A stretch of DNA of 64,000 nucleotides, taken from CAYVHB01 sp964450865. Its GTDB lineage: Bacteria; Bacillota; Clostridia; Saccharofermentanales; UBA5734. The stretch's first letter is position 1. Each line of letters opens with the position of its first letter. Of the stretch, positions 34,459-43,990 are shown one piece after another. The stretch is from contig CAYVHB010000003.1 in assembly GCA_964450865.1 (NCBI GenBank), positions 62,001-126,000 of the forward strand, read 5' to 3'. Both the position numbers and the translations under genes were made by a program. The notes under the pieces were generated by a model. It did not search any database and had not been told where the DNA came from. It was given only the letters and a program-made list of their open reading frames with translations.

Positions 34459-35109
34459 TCAGCCGGCCCGGTTAGCCAGGGCTGCAACCGCCGCGTCAGC
34501 GGCCGATGCCGCATCCGGCTGGTAGATATCGGCGCCGATACTCCTGGCAAAGGAGGCATTGACCGGCGCACCGCCGACCATGATGATCACCTTGTCACGG
34601 ATACCGGACGCTTCGGCGGCTTCAATGACGGCCTTCATCTCATTCATAGTCGTTGTCAGCAGGGCGGACAGACAGATAATCTGGGCTTCCTTTTGCATCG
34701 CTGCCTCAATGAATTTTCCAGCCGGCACATCAACGCCCAGGTCGACGATTTCCAGGCCCTTGCCTTCCATCATCATGGCCACCAGGTTCTTGCCGATGTC
34801 ATGGAGGTCACCCTTGACCGTACCGATAACCACCCGTCCGGAAGACTTGACCCCTTCGGAGACCAACCGCGGCTTGAGAACTTCCGCGCCGGCTTTCATG
34901 GCCCGGGCCGCGACCAGGACATCCGGGACGTAGACCTCGTTGTTCTTGAATTTGGCCCCGATAATACCCATGCCGGCGAGCAGTCCGCTGTTGAGGATAT
35001 CGGCGGCGCTCAAGCCCGCCTCAAGTGCCTGCTGGGTCAGCAATTTGACATCCTTGGCCTTGCCCTTTTGCAGCGCTTCCGAGATCTTGGTCAGGATTTC
35101 ATGTTCCAT
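34459..35109 (-). CDS. Methyltransferase corrinoid (B12-binding) protein
   Basis: A 216-residue two-domain corrinoid carrier (MtbC/MtmC/MtgC type). The N-terminal four-helix cap (about 1-85) is followed by a Rossmann-like B12 domain with the lower-ligand motif DLHDIGKNL (about 100-108), SALLTTTMNEM, and VGGAPVNASFA. It shuttles the methyl group between two methyltransferases as methyl-Co(III). ATG 35109 has GGAGGAAATATCC before it. It sits between two URO-D-type genes, as expected for a three-component methyl-transfer system. Confidence 0.93.
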   Translation of the reverse strand: MEHEILTKISEALQKGKAKDVKLLTQQALEAGLSAADILNSGLLAGMGIIGAKFKNNEVYVPDVLVAARAMKAGAEVLKPRLVSEGVKSSGRVVIGTVKGDLHDIGKNLVAMMMEGKGLEIVDLGVDVPAGKFIEAAMQKEAQIICLSALLTTTMNEMKAVIEAAEASGIRDKVIIMVGGAPVNASFARSIGADIYQPDAASAADAAVAALANRAG

Positions 35110-35186
35110 GGATATTTCCTCCATTTGATTGCCCGGATGGCGGGACTTTTACCGATCTGCTCTGCTATGTCGCCATTTTGTGATGC

Positions 35187-36488
35187 TCAGCTGAGGCGGT
35201 TGATCTCCTCGCGGGCAATTTCGACCCAGCGGGTCAGGTTGCGTGGATTCTTGCCCAGCGTGTGATTGTCCTTCATGATGATCTCGACCCGGTTATTGCG
35301 TGTCAGGGCCAGACTGTCACGCAGTTCCTGGCGGACGACGGCCTCATCCATCTGCGGCACGGCCAGGGGTGACGGGCTTGACTTGAGCGAATAGACATAA
35401 TCGGCGCCGAGCTTTTCGGCCATCAGGCCCCGGTTGGCCCAAGGCGAAACCGAGACCCGGCGCAGATTCCGGGATGCCTTGATGATATCAAAACGCTCAT
35501 CCATCGGCTCGCAGCAGCCATAGCAGACCAGGCCGAAACGGTCCATGACCTGTTTCTGATAGGGATAAATGAATTCGGCAAACATGTCGGGTGAGACGCC
35601 AATGGTGATCTGGCTTTCGGCCAGGCCCCACATATCCCGGGTCCGGACCTGCCCCATGTAATCAGGCGCCGGCAATTCCCGGCAATAGCCCAGGCCGCCG
35701 GAACCGACGTACGTGCCGTCGTTATTCAGGGCCAGCAGCTGATTGTTCTGCAGATAATCCAGGCGATCCAGCGTGCCCTGCGTCAGCATGGCCATAACCT
35801 GATGGACGGCCTCCGGCTCATCGTAGAAGTCGTAAAAAATATTCTCCATGCCGCGCAGGAAGGCAAACTCATCGGTCATGCCGAACGACCAGGACCAGGG
35901 GGTATTGAAACGGACGGTCAGGCGGTCGGCAAACAGGTCGCGGGCCAGGACCAGGGCATTCTCAGTCTGGGCAAAATCAATCGTCAGTTGCGGCCGGATG
36001 ACCTGGTCGATCTGGGCGTAATCTTCAAGGACGGTCTCAATGTGGTAGGCCCCGCCGTCCGCCTTGGTCTCATGCATGGTAACCTTGTTCTCGTGGCCGG
36101 CAACCGTCCAGGGCGTTTCCTGATACAGATAAGGCAACTCGAAAATAGCCTCAACGGGGTAATCGTCGTTCATCTGGTTGCCCCAGAAAATCTGTTTGCG
36201 GAAATGATACTCCCAGTAACGGGCCATGCTGTTGGTACACAGGATCTGATCGTCGGTGATGATTTCATTCCAGCCGTTCTCCGGATCGCAAAGAATCAGG
36301 GGCCGGGTCGCCTCCAGGGCGTTGTGGCGATACCATAAATCGCGCCGTTCGGCCATGACGGGACGGGACGCGATCTCGGCGACCTGGGCAGCCAGATCAC
36401 GCAGGATAGCCCGGTCAGCAGCCGGGAAATTCAGGTCGCGCTTATCTGCCGCATTGAAATTGACTCGGATATTGCCTTGAGAAAACAT
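35187..36488 (-). CDS. URO-D-superfamily protein, probable substrate:corrinoid methyltransferase
   Basis: A 433-residue protein distantly related to uroporphyrinogen decarboxylase. The C-terminal half has the barrel motifs CYGCCEPMDERFDIIK (about 325-340) and EIIMKDNHTLGKNP (about 405-418). The CCEP segment could supply zinc ligands. It opens the operon that also encodes a corrinoid protein and a second URO-D-type protein, so it is the best candidate for the component that demethylates the growth substrate. The substrate is not evident. ATG 36488 (MFSQGN) is preferred because GGAGGTCCTCC lies directly before it. Confidence 0.75.
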   Translation of the reverse strand: MFSQGNIRVNFNAADKRDLNFPAADRAILRDLAAQVAEIASRPVMAERRDLWYRHNALEATRPLILCDPENGWNEIITDDQILCTNSMARYWEYHFRKQIFWGNQMNDDYPVEAIFELPYLYQETPWTVAGHENKVTMHETKADGGAYHIETVLEDYAQIDQVIRPQLTIDFAQTENALVLARDLFADRLTVRFNTPWSWSFGMTDEFAFLRGMENIFYDFYDEPEAVHQVMAMLTQGTLDRLDYLQNNQLLALNNDGTYVGSGGLGYCRELPAPDYMGQVRTRDMWGLAESQITIGVSPDMFAEFIYPYQKQVMDRFGLVCYGCCEPMDERFDIIKASRNLRRVSVSPWANRGLMAEKLGADYVYSLKSSPSPLAVPQMDEAVVRQELRDSLALTRNNRVEIIMKDNHTLGKNPRNLTRWVEIAREEINRLS

Positions 36489-36563
36489 GGAGGACCTCCT
36501 CGGTGATACCAGAAGCGCCACTTGCTCGCCAATCTGGCTTGGCCAGTCAAGGCCCGGTGATGG

Positions 36564-36661
36564 CTGACTGAGACCGGAACGAGACGGATGGCCACCTTTA
36601 GCAGTGACCAGCGGGCTATGCTGATGATGATCGCTGACCGATACCGGAATGAGACTGATTG
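36564..36661. promoter_or_regulatory. 28-bp direct repeats in the AraC/URO-D divergent region
   Basis: Two direct copies, 36564-36591 and 36634-36661, share CTGAC.GA.ACCGGAA.GAGAC.GAT (23 of 28 bases), 70 bases apart. Directly repeated sites of this kind are typical of AraC-family operators. The rest of the 360-base divergent gap (36489-36848) holds no gene. Confidence 0.6.
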
Positions 36662-36848
36662 TTTAAATTTGATCGGCCCGGTAAAATGACGTTGTCCGGC
36701 TGACAGCAGATTGAAGCTTGTATGTCTGCATTATATAATGATAGCAGGTAGCTGGCAGTACATATTTTTGCTAATAAGTATACATTTTTTGATATTCAGC
36801 AACAGACGATGCGCGAGGTGCAAGCCTCATAATTCCTATGGATTTAAT

Positions 36849-37685
36849 ATGATTACAAGTGAACCTGGCGTTCTGCCCGACTCCCAGATATACATTTCTG
36901 AGCCCTCGCTCCTGGCTCGCCGGGCGATGATGTTTGTTCCGTTCAGCGGAGTCTATCATTGCGTCGAGCCGTATCAGATCGATCGGGCCTATCTTGATTA
37001 TCTGTTGTTCTTTTTCATTGACAGCGGCCAGCTTGACCTGGTCTATCGGGGTAAGACCACCCGGCTGACCGCCGGTTGCCTGCATATCATCGACTGCAAG
37101 TCACCCCATCAATATCGCGCGGCTGGCGATGTGCGTTTTCGCTGGTTTCATGTCCGCGGCGGCAGCAGCCAACCCTTTTATGAACACCTGACAGACCGCC
37201 TGGGCAATGGTGTCGATACTGGCCGCCACTTTGCCATCGCCAATTCTTTTAACCTTCTGTTCGCCCTGCTGGTCCATACGCCTGTCAATGAGTTCCTTGT
37301 CAATATGGCCTTGACTCGCCTGCTATCGGACCTGTGCCAGATTGGTGAGGATAAGGCAGCCGGTGAAAATGACGCTGTCCAGCAGGCGATGGCCTATCTC
37401 AATGATCATTTCCCGGAGGATCTGCATCTGGATGACCTGGCGCGCCGAGTTAACCTGAGCACCTGCCACCTGGCCAGGCTGTTCCGGCGCCAATATAATC
37501 TGCCGCCACATGAATACTTGCTAAGTTTGCGCATCAGTGAAGCCAAGAAATACCTTCTGACCACGGATCTGTCCATCGAAAGCATTGCCTGTCAATGCGG
37601 TTTCAATTCAGCATCGCATTTCATCCGGGCCTTCCGCCAGCGCGTTGCCATGACACCGGCCCAGTTCCGCCGCCAGAAGTTCTAA
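36849..37685 (+). CDS. AraC-family transcriptional regulator
   Basis: A 278-residue regulator. An N-terminal cupin-like sensing domain (about 30-150) is followed by a double helix-turn-helix: HLDDLARRVNLSTCHLARLFRR (about 195-215) and SIESIACQCGFNSASHFIRAF with PAQFRRQ at the end. Start ATG 36849 is favoured because the longer open frame would add an unusual Cys/aromatic-rich tail, but no strong ribosome binding site is seen before it. It is divergent from the corrinoid methyl-transfer operon and probably controls it. Confidence 0.87.
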   Translation: MITSEPGVLPDSQIYISEPSLLARRAMMFVPFSGVYHCVEPYQIDRAYLDYLLFFFIDSGQLDLVYRGKTTRLTAGCLHIIDCKSPHQYRAAGDVRFRWFHVRGGSSQPFYEHLTDRLGNGVDTGRHFAIANSFNLLFALLVHTPVNEFLVNMALTRLLSDLCQIGEDKAAGENDAVQQAMAYLNDHFPEDLHLDDLARRVNLSTCHLARLFRRQYNLPPHEYLLSLRISEAKKYLLTTDLSIESIACQCGFNSASHFIRAFRQRVAMTPAQFRRQKF

Positions 37686-37738
37686 TCGGGCGGCCTCGGC
37701 CTGTCCGCTTGCTATCGCCATATACATGCCATATACCG

Positions 37739-39364
37739 CTACGTCTGGCTGCTGCCTGCAGCCTGCTGGCGGCTGCCCTTTCGTTCGAGCCTGCGCAGCC
37801 AGTTCTCTGTATGCAGCATGCTGATATTGGTTGCCAGAACATGGCCGGCGGTAATCAGATAATCAGACAGCGTAAACAGGGCGACCCCCAGGGTCAGGCC
37901 GGTCATTGGCACCTGGTAGCGGGAGTAAAGAATGGTCAGGAGCAGGGCGCCGGTCCCCGGCGCGGATGGCGCGGTCAAGGCGATAATGGTGGAAATAAAA
38001 GCCATTGAGATCATGTCGGCCTGGCCAAAATGAATGCCATACTGTCCGCCGACAAACAGCGTGATCAGGAATGTGACGGGTATCAGCAGCGGTTTGCAGA
38101 ACAGCGAGCCGATAGGCAAAGAGAAGCGGACCAGATAGCCGCGAATCTGTTGCTTGAACTCGGAAATCTGCTCATGACGCGAGAAAGTCGAGCTTGAACT
38201 GGCCGTCAACAGCGCAATCAGGACAAATGGCCAGATTGTACGCATATAGGTGAAGATATTCTGCCTGGCAAGCACACCGACACTGAGCAGCAACAAAAAT
38301 AATTGCACAGCAATACAGACCACAATAACGAGGGCTGTGCCGATGGCCTGAACCAGCACCCCGTTGCTACCTGCCAGAACTAGATTGAAAATACCGATAA
38401 ATATCATCAGGGGCATCAGTGAACAGATGACGTCCAGCAGCCTGATCAGCAGCAGATTGCTTTCGGCGACCAGGTGGGGAATAAACTGGAAGCGCCCCTT
38501 TAAAACCAGCATCACCAGGCCAGAAATAACGGCCAGGAAAACAATCTGCAGGGAGTTGCCCTCGATAAAAGGCCGGACGATATTGGTCGGGACAAACGCC
38601 AGCAGCATGTCCCGCAGCTGGACAGCCCAGGCTCCCGGGTCGCCGCCACCGGAGCCGGACCCCTGGATGGGGAAAGATAAAAAGGCCGCCGCAACGGTAA
38701 TGATGGCCGTCAAGATGGAAATCCCGACAAACCAGCCCAGCAACACAGCAAAAACCCGCTTAACCTGGGCCAGATTCTCCATATTGAAAATACTGCCAAG
38801 CACCGAAACAAACAGCAGAGGCATGACAATCGCATTGAGCAACCCGAAATAAGTATTGCTGAACGGGCTGAAAACATGAGTGGCCAGACTCTGCCCCAGG
38901 GACGGCGCAAACTGCATGACCAGCCATCCGGACAGGGTAGCGGCCGCCAGGGCCAGACCGATCCCCAGCGCCGGATTCAGCGCCTTTTCCTTCACGGTAT
39001 AGTGGGTGTAATTCGTGCCATTCTCGTATTGATAGGAGACAGTCGACAGACCGATCAGAATCTGCTGGCCAATGGCCGTTACCTCTGACTGTTCCGGATC
39101 GTCCGGCAATATCAGCGGATTGGCCTCAGCACCATGACAGCTCAATGTCAGGGTAATCGTCTTGAATCGTTTGCTCAGGGTAACATGGATATTTTCAGCT
39201 TGCGGCAGATGGTGCAACCAGAAGAGCAGGGTCTCTTCGGCAAAAAGCTGGGCCCGGATCACATCTTTGTCGGCGCATTTATATTTTTTCAGCTGGTCCT
39301 GCACATAAATGGCAGCTTGATCAATACTGCTCACCTGCATCGGATAAGACGCGACAACCCCCAT
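37739..39364 (-). CDS. Dicarboxylate/amino acid:cation symporter with an extra N-terminal domain
   Basis: A 541-residue protein. Residues about 140-530 form a Na+/H+:dicarboxylate symporter (GltP/DctA type), with a serine-rich hairpin TASSSSTFS (about 425) and TAPSAPGTGALLLTILYS (about 475). Residues 1-125 are soluble and resemble a GHKL/RsbW-like fold (LFAEETLLFWLHHLP, then SCHGAEANPL), although catalytic ATP-binding boxes are not evident. ATG 39364 has GGAGGT eight bases upstream. Substrate unknown. The N-terminal domain might regulate transport. Confidence 0.8.
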   Translation of the reverse strand: MGVVASYPMQVSSIDQAAIYVQDQLKKYKCADKDVIRAQLFAEETLLFWLHHLPQAENIHVTLSKRFKTITLTLSCHGAEANPLILPDDPEQSEVTAIGQQILIGLSTVSYQYENGTNYTHYTVKEKALNPALGIGLALAAATLSGWLVMQFAPSLGQSLATHVFSPFSNTYFGLLNAIVMPLLFVSVLGSIFNMENLAQVKRVFAVLLGWFVGISILTAIITVAAAFLSFPIQGSGSGGGDPGAWAVQLRDMLLAFVPTNIVRPFIEGNSLQIVFLAVISGLVMLVLKGRFQFIPHLVAESNLLLIRLLDVICSLMPLMIFIGIFNLVLAGSNGVLVQAIGTALVIVVCIAVQLFLLLLSVGVLARQNIFTYMRTIWPFVLIALLTASSSSTFSRHEQISEFKQQIRGYLVRFSLPIGSLFCKPLLIPVTFLITLFVGGQYGIHFGQADMISMAFISTIIALTAPSAPGTGALLLTILYSRYQVPMTGLTLGVALFTLSDYLITAGHVLATNISMLHTENWLRRLERKGSRQQAAGSSQT

Positions 39365-39573
39365 GACCCCATACCTCCGCATTGATCCGGGCGGCTTGCG
39401 AACCCATGCAGCCAGCCCTTTTGCCCCTGTCAGCCATGCCCCGGGCCAGAAGAAAAAGCGGCGCACAGTTATATCAGGCCAGCAGGCGCCTTGTATTATA
39501 CATCAATATGATATAAAAAATACACTCCGGCATGATCAACCAGCCTGTCAGGATCAACCAACCAGGTACACCA

Positions 39574-40701
39574 TCACCAGGCGCCCATCAGGACCTGAAC
39601 CAGCAAGGAAACACTGGCAACAGCGAACCAGCAGCAAAGTCCGAGGAGAATCGGCCTGATCCCGTTCGTCAGCAATTTTTTCAAGTGCGTATTCAGGCCG
39701 ATCGCCGACATGGCCATAACAATGACAAACTTGCCTGCATTAACCAGGAAATGGGATACATTGGCCGGAATGCCAGCAAATGTATTGAGCAGGGCGGTCA
39801 GGAGAAAGCCAATGACAAACCAGGGGAAAATGCGGACCAGGTTGAATTCCGAGGATCCTGAACTGACGGCTGAGCCCGAGGCTGAATGCGCGACCGGGTG
39901 ATTGCCCCGGCTTTTGTTCGTTGTATGGATAGCCAGGACCAGGGTAATCGGTACAATCATCAGGGTCCGGGTCAATTTGACAATCGTGGCAAAGGCCAGG
40001 GCTGTATTGTTGCCGGCGGCAGCACTCCAGGCTGCGCCGGCCGCGACAACCGAAGACGTGTCATTGATTGCCGTACCGGCCCACATGCCAAAGCCGATAT
40101 CACTCAGGCCCAGCAGATGACCCAGGGCCGGGAAAATAAATACGGCCATGATATTGAACAGGAAAATGGTCGATATCGCATGCGCCACTTCTTCGTCTTC
40201 GGCACCGATGACAGGTGCTGTTGCGGCGATAGCCGAACCGCCGCAGATTGAGGTACCGACGCCGATCAAGGTCGTCATCTTGCCGGCCAGCTTAAGGGCT
40301 TTACCGGCCAGGAAGGCTGTCAGGAAAGCAGCCGACAGCGTAAAAAGCATCACAAAAAGGGATTGGCCACCAACCCGGATCACGTTGAACAGATTCATTT
40401 CGAAGCCAAGCAAAATGATCGAGAATTGTAATAACTTCTTGGATGTATACTTGATACCATCCCCGAGACAGATCGACGGGGACAGCGCATCAGCAGCCCG
40501 GGAAGCCGGCCTGCGTTGCGAGGCCCGTGAAAAAAGGACTGTGGAAGCCAGCTTGGGCCAGATCAGAACGACGATCATGCCGAACACGATGCCGAATACC
40601 GGCCCGCCGATCAGCGGAACGGTCTTGCCAAGCAGCCAGGCTGGCGTAGCAATAGCCAGGCAAAGCAGGATACCCGGCAGGATCGAAATGAGTTTTTTCA
40701 T
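39574..40701 (-). CDS. YeiH-type putative sulfate/sulfite exporter (UPF0324)
   Basis: A 375-residue membrane protein with ten or so helices and the family landmarks KKLLQFSIILLGFEMN, GVGTSICGGSAIAATAPVI, WAGTAINDTSSVVAAG and MSAIGLNTHLKKL. The family is annotated as putative sulfate exporters; the substrate is poorly proven. Sulfite or sulfate would fit an organism with AsrABC. Start ATG 40701 (MKKLISILPG) is chosen because AGGAG precedes it at 12 bases. A polar loop (SRGNHPVAHSASGSAVSSGS) interrupts the middle. Confidence 0.85.
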   Translation of the reverse strand: MKKLISILPGILLCLAIATPAWLLGKTVPLIGGPVFGIVFGMIVVLIWPKLASTVLFSRASQRRPASRAADALSPSICLGDGIKYTSKKLLQFSIILLGFEMNLFNVIRVGGQSLFVMLFTLSAAFLTAFLAGKALKLAGKMTTLIGVGTSICGGSAIAATAPVIGAEDEEVAHAISTIFLFNIMAVFIFPALGHLLGLSDIGFGMWAGTAINDTSSVVAAGAAWSAAAGNNTALAFATIVKLTRTLMIVPITLVLAIHTTNKSRGNHPVAHSASGSAVSSGSSEFNLVRIFPWFVIGFLLTALLNTFAGIPANVSHFLVNAGKFVIVMAMSAIGLNTHLKKLLTNGIRPILLGLCCWFAVASVSLLVQVLMGAW

Positions 40702-41269
40702 AAGCTTTATACTCCTGACGAAAATTCTCTGTGAATCTGCTGACAAATATACCACATTTTGCTTCTATAGTGTAATTGCATGGATGGCCGGGGCCAGTAC
40801 AGGCGCAGATCATTCTTTCAGGGCCTCAAATCTGTTGTCAGCAGGAGCAACTTCCGCCTGTTCGATTCTCAACGATCCTGTACGACCATCCGGGCTGAGC
40901 ACCGGACTCATCCGCCGGCCAGGCATGAACTTAGCCCGACTCAGCTGGCATTTGCCATGTCGCAGGTTGAGGCAAATTGTTACTTGAATACCCATGGTTC
41001 CAGAACTATACTTTTGGCAGGGAACGCATCCGGCATACGCAAGGGACCTGGGATTTTCCAATGTTTTGTTTTCCGGGAAATAACTTCGGACGATTATCAG
41101 GGGGTGCAGACAGTTGCAGCATGTGTGGCAAACAAAGGGTGTCCTGGCCGGCCAGGATTCGCGGGCCAGACAGCATGACAGCCAATCCAGCCTCCGAAGT
41201 GGTCCGGAAAAAAGCGGTGGCGGGTATCGTAGCGGCACGGGCCGGCCTGGCAAAAAAGCACCGCGGCGG
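40702..41269. other. Intergenic stretch without a supportable gene
   Basis: About 570 bases between the YeiH-type exporter gene and the solute-binding lipoprotein. Open frames exist on both strands, but their translations are Arg/Pro/Cys-rich without motifs and lack good ribosome binding sites. No promoter or terminator was recognised with confidence. Confidence 0.4.
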
Positions 41270-42580
41270 ATGCTTATTCAGCGCCAATTGCGATTGCTCC
41301 CGATCCTGGTCAGTCTGCTGCTCTTATCAGGCTGTTCAGGTTGCCGAGTTCATGGACCAACAACGTCCAACCCCACGACCGGATCCACAACCACAAGTTC
41401 TCTTGATACCGACTCGACGATTTCAATCCTGATGCCGCAGATCCGCTGGTTGCCACAGTTCAAGGATCAGCTAGACCGCTTTGTCAACCTGTACCTGGCA
41501 GTCAAGGAGCAGCAGGTATCCATCGAGCTTGAAACACCGGCGCCTGAACAGTATGACCTGCTGCGGCGTCAACGCCTGGCAGCCAGCACCGGACCGGACG
41601 TTATCGCGCTTCGTTCGCTGGCAGAAATCAGGCAATTCGCGGCGGCGGGGCTGCTCGGCGATATGACTGGCGAAGACTGGTTCGCCAGACTGTATCCGGT
41701 TATCCAGGATGCAGTCAGGATCGACGGGCATGTCATGGCCTTGCCGCTGGACGGCCAGGCTGCGGGTTATCTCTATAACCAGCAGCTCTTTAACGCACTG
41801 GCCCTGCAGCCGGCCGAGACGCAAGCTGAGATGCGGCAAAATATCACCGCGATCCGGGCAGCCGGGAAAATACCATTCCTTGCTGCCGAACTGACGACAG
41901 AAGACGCGGCGCGCCCGCTGCTACTGATCATCAACGCCCTCGCACCGGCAGCGAACCAGTTCTCTTTTGCCAAAATGAATGCGGGACAATGTTCGCTGCA
42001 GGATTTACCGGACTTGTTTACGGGAATAGACCTGATTCAGGTGAATGCCAATGCAGACGGCCTGACGACCAGCCGGGCCGTCGGCGCGCAGCGTTTCACT
42101 TCCGGTGATTACGCGATGTGGATTCAGGGATCGGCAGCGGCCGAGGATGTTCTGGCGCTCAAACCCGACTTTAACCTTGGCCTGGCACCCTGGCCTGTCG
42201 GCAATGATCCCAGTCAGGCCCGGCTGCAATTCTCACTAACGCTGGCACTGGCGATAACGGCTCATTGTCCCAACCAGCCACTGGCCAAATCAGTGGTTGC
42301 CTATTGCCTGGACGTAACCAGCTCTGCGGACTTTTTCGCTGCAGCCCAGCTCATGCCCCTGTCGACAATCCATACTTACCAGCCAGGTTCATGGCTGGCC
42401 GGGGCCCGGGATCGGCTGGTATCAGGCCAAGTCAATCTGGACCGGGATATCCCGCAAGGCTTCAAAGAAAATTCCGGTAAAATCATGCAGGCCTACTACG
42501 ACCACTCCATCAGCCCGGGCGATACCATCCGGGCCCTTGACGAAATCTGGTTTACCCAACAGGATCAGATCTCAGAGTAA
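41270..42580 (+). CDS. Extracellular solute-binding lipoprotein (family 1-like), orphan
   Basis: A 436-residue exported protein: signal peptide MLIQRQLRLLPILVSLLLL, lipobox LSGC, a Thr/Ser-rich linker and a large two-lobed binding-protein fold (GPDVIALRSLAEIRQFAAAGLL, DGHVMALPLDGQAAGYLYNQQLF, FTSGDYAMWIQGSAA), typical of sugar-binding family 1. No permease or ATPase gene lies nearby, so it may serve a transporter encoded elsewhere or act as a sensor. The start ATG 41270 lacks a strong ribosome binding site. It is chosen because the signal peptide begins there. Confidence 0.78.
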   Translation: MLIQRQLRLLPILVSLLLLSGCSGCRVHGPTTSNPTTGSTTTSSLDTDSTISILMPQIRWLPQFKDQLDRFVNLYLAVKEQQVSIELETPAPEQYDLLRRQRLAASTGPDVIALRSLAEIRQFAAAGLLGDMTGEDWFARLYPVIQDAVRIDGHVMALPLDGQAAGYLYNQQLFNALALQPAETQAEMRQNITAIRAAGKIPFLAAELTTEDAARPLLLIINALAPAANQFSFAKMNAGQCSLQDLPDLFTGIDLIQVNANADGLTTSRAVGAQRFTSGDYAMWIQGSAAAEDVLALKPDFNLGLAPWPVGNDPSQARLQFSLTLALAITAHCPNQPLAKSVVAYCLDVTSSADFFAAAQLMPLSTIHTYQPGSWLAGARDRLVSGQVNLDRDIPQGFKENSGKIMQAYYDHSISPGDTIRALDEIWFTQQDQISE

Positions 42581-42723
42581 ATAACCTTGCAGCAGAAAAC
42601 GAACACAGCCAGGATGCCACTTAAGGCATGGTGATCAGGACCTTCCCGACATCCGGAAATGCCCGCCCCACACTGTCATCTGGCTACACATCAACCAGAA
42701 CAATCGACCGAAAGGAAAATCAT

Positions 42724-43071
42724 ATGATCGACAAGCAATCACGCAAGGAAATCCATGATCAGTATAAACAACGCAAGCAGGTCGGTGGCGTATTCGTTAT
42801 CCGTAATACTGTCAATGGCAAGATCTGGATCGATGCCAGCGTTGACCTGGCCGGCAGCCGGAATCGCTTTGCTTTCGCCCAGAGCACCGGATCGGCGGTG
42901 GTCATGAAGCTCCAGAAGGACTGGCAATCCATGGGGCCACAGGTATTCAGCTTTGAAATCCTTGAGGAACTGACAAAAAAAGAAGCCCAGGGCGATGCTG
43001 AATTTAAAGAAGATCTGCAGACGCTTAAAGAAATCTGGCGGGAAAAGCTCGGCGACGAGTCATTTTATTAA
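42724..43071 (+). CDS. GIY-YIG-nuclease-like small protein
   Basis: A 115-residue protein. GGVFVIRNTVNGKIWIDAS (residues 21-39) fits the GIY-YIG pattern in degenerate form (GVF for GIY, WID for YIG), followed by an Arg/Asn segment (GSRNRFAF) and a C-terminal helical, Glu-rich end. Similar small proteins are usually annotated as GIY-YIG family proteins of unknown role. ATG 42724 has AAGGAAAATCAT before it. Nuclease activity is uncertain because the aromatic motif residues differ. Confidence 0.6.
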   Translation: MIDKQSRKEIHDQYKQRKQVGGVFVIRNTVNGKIWIDASVDLAGSRNRFAFAQSTGSAVVMKLQKDWQSMGPQVFSFEILEELTKKEAQGDAEFKEDLQTLKEIWREKLGDESFY

Positions 43072-43131
43072 TGGGGAAAAGCCAGTACCATCACTGCAGC
43101 CAGTGCCATCACAGCAGAAAGACGATCGTTT

Positions 43132-43974
43132 ATGGTGAAACAAGACAACCCCAAGGCCCGCATAACCCACGAAGCTTATGGCATTATTGATATCCACGCC
43201 CATGTTTTCCCGCCCAGGATGGCGGCTCGCGCGGTAGCCTCGATCAGCGATTTTTATGATATACCGATGGCGGCCGAAAGCGGCACCGCCGATGAACTGC
43301 TGGCGATCAGCCAGGCCTGCGGGATTGCCTTCACAGTCGTCTTTTCGACGGCGACCCGGGTCGAACAGGTCGAGTCCATCAACCGGTTCATGACCCAATG
43401 CCAGCAACACCCGGCGCTGATCGCTTTCGGTTCCCTGCACCCGGACCAGACGACCCGCGAGATCGGTGAAACGCTTGAGGTCATCATGGGCAACGATCTG
43501 CGCGGGATCAAGATGCATCCGGATTTTCAGCAGGTCCATGCCGACTCGCCATTCATGCAGGAGCTCTGCCACCAGCTGCACGGCCGGCTGCCGCTGATGC
43601 TGCACGCCGGTGACCCGCGCTATGATTACTCACATCCGTACCGAATCAGCCGTCTGGCGGAGAAATTTCCCGAGACCACGATCATCGCCGCTCATTTTGG
43701 CGGCTGGAGCCGCTGGCCCGAGGCGATCGAATCCTTATCGGGCCTGCCCAATGTCCTGGTTGATACCAGCAGTTCCCTGCCCCTCATGAGCCCGGCGGAA
43801 GCCTGCGCGCTCATTGAGGCGTTTGGGATCGAGCGGGTACTTTTTGGTTCGGATTACCCGATGTGGCGGCCAGACCAGGAAATTGCCCTGGTCAAGGCGC
43901 TCAACCTGACTGCGGCCGAAAACAAGGCCATCTTCTGGACCAACAGCGCCCGGCTGCTCGGCCTCGAAGGCTGA
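43132..43974 (+). CDS. Amidohydrolase-family (amidohydrolase_2) protein
   Basis: A 280-residue metal-dependent hydrolase or decarboxylase barrel. Metal-ligand segments are IDIHAHVFPP (about 19-28), GIKMHPDF (about 124), LHAGDP (about 155), AHFGGW (about 183) and FGSDYPMW (about 240). The family covers aromatic-acid decarboxylases and lactonases, so substrate cannot be read from sequence. The ATG at 43132 has only a weak AGAAAG upstream. It is followed by the convergent nudC gene. Confidence 0.85.
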   Translation: MVKQDNPKARITHEAYGIIDIHAHVFPPRMAARAVASISDFYDIPMAAESGTADELLAISQACGIAFTVVFSTATRVEQVESINRFMTQCQQHPALIAFGSLHPDQTTREIGETLEVIMGNDLRGIKMHPDFQQVHADSPFMQELCHQLHGRLPLMLHAGDPRYDYSHPYRISRLAEKFPETTIIAAHFGGWSRWPEAIESLSGLPNVLVDTSSSLPLMSPAEACALIEAFGIERVLFGSDYPMWRPDQEIALVKALNLTAAENKAIFWTNSARLLGLEG

Positions 43975-43990
43975 TCAGGCGGTTTATTTT

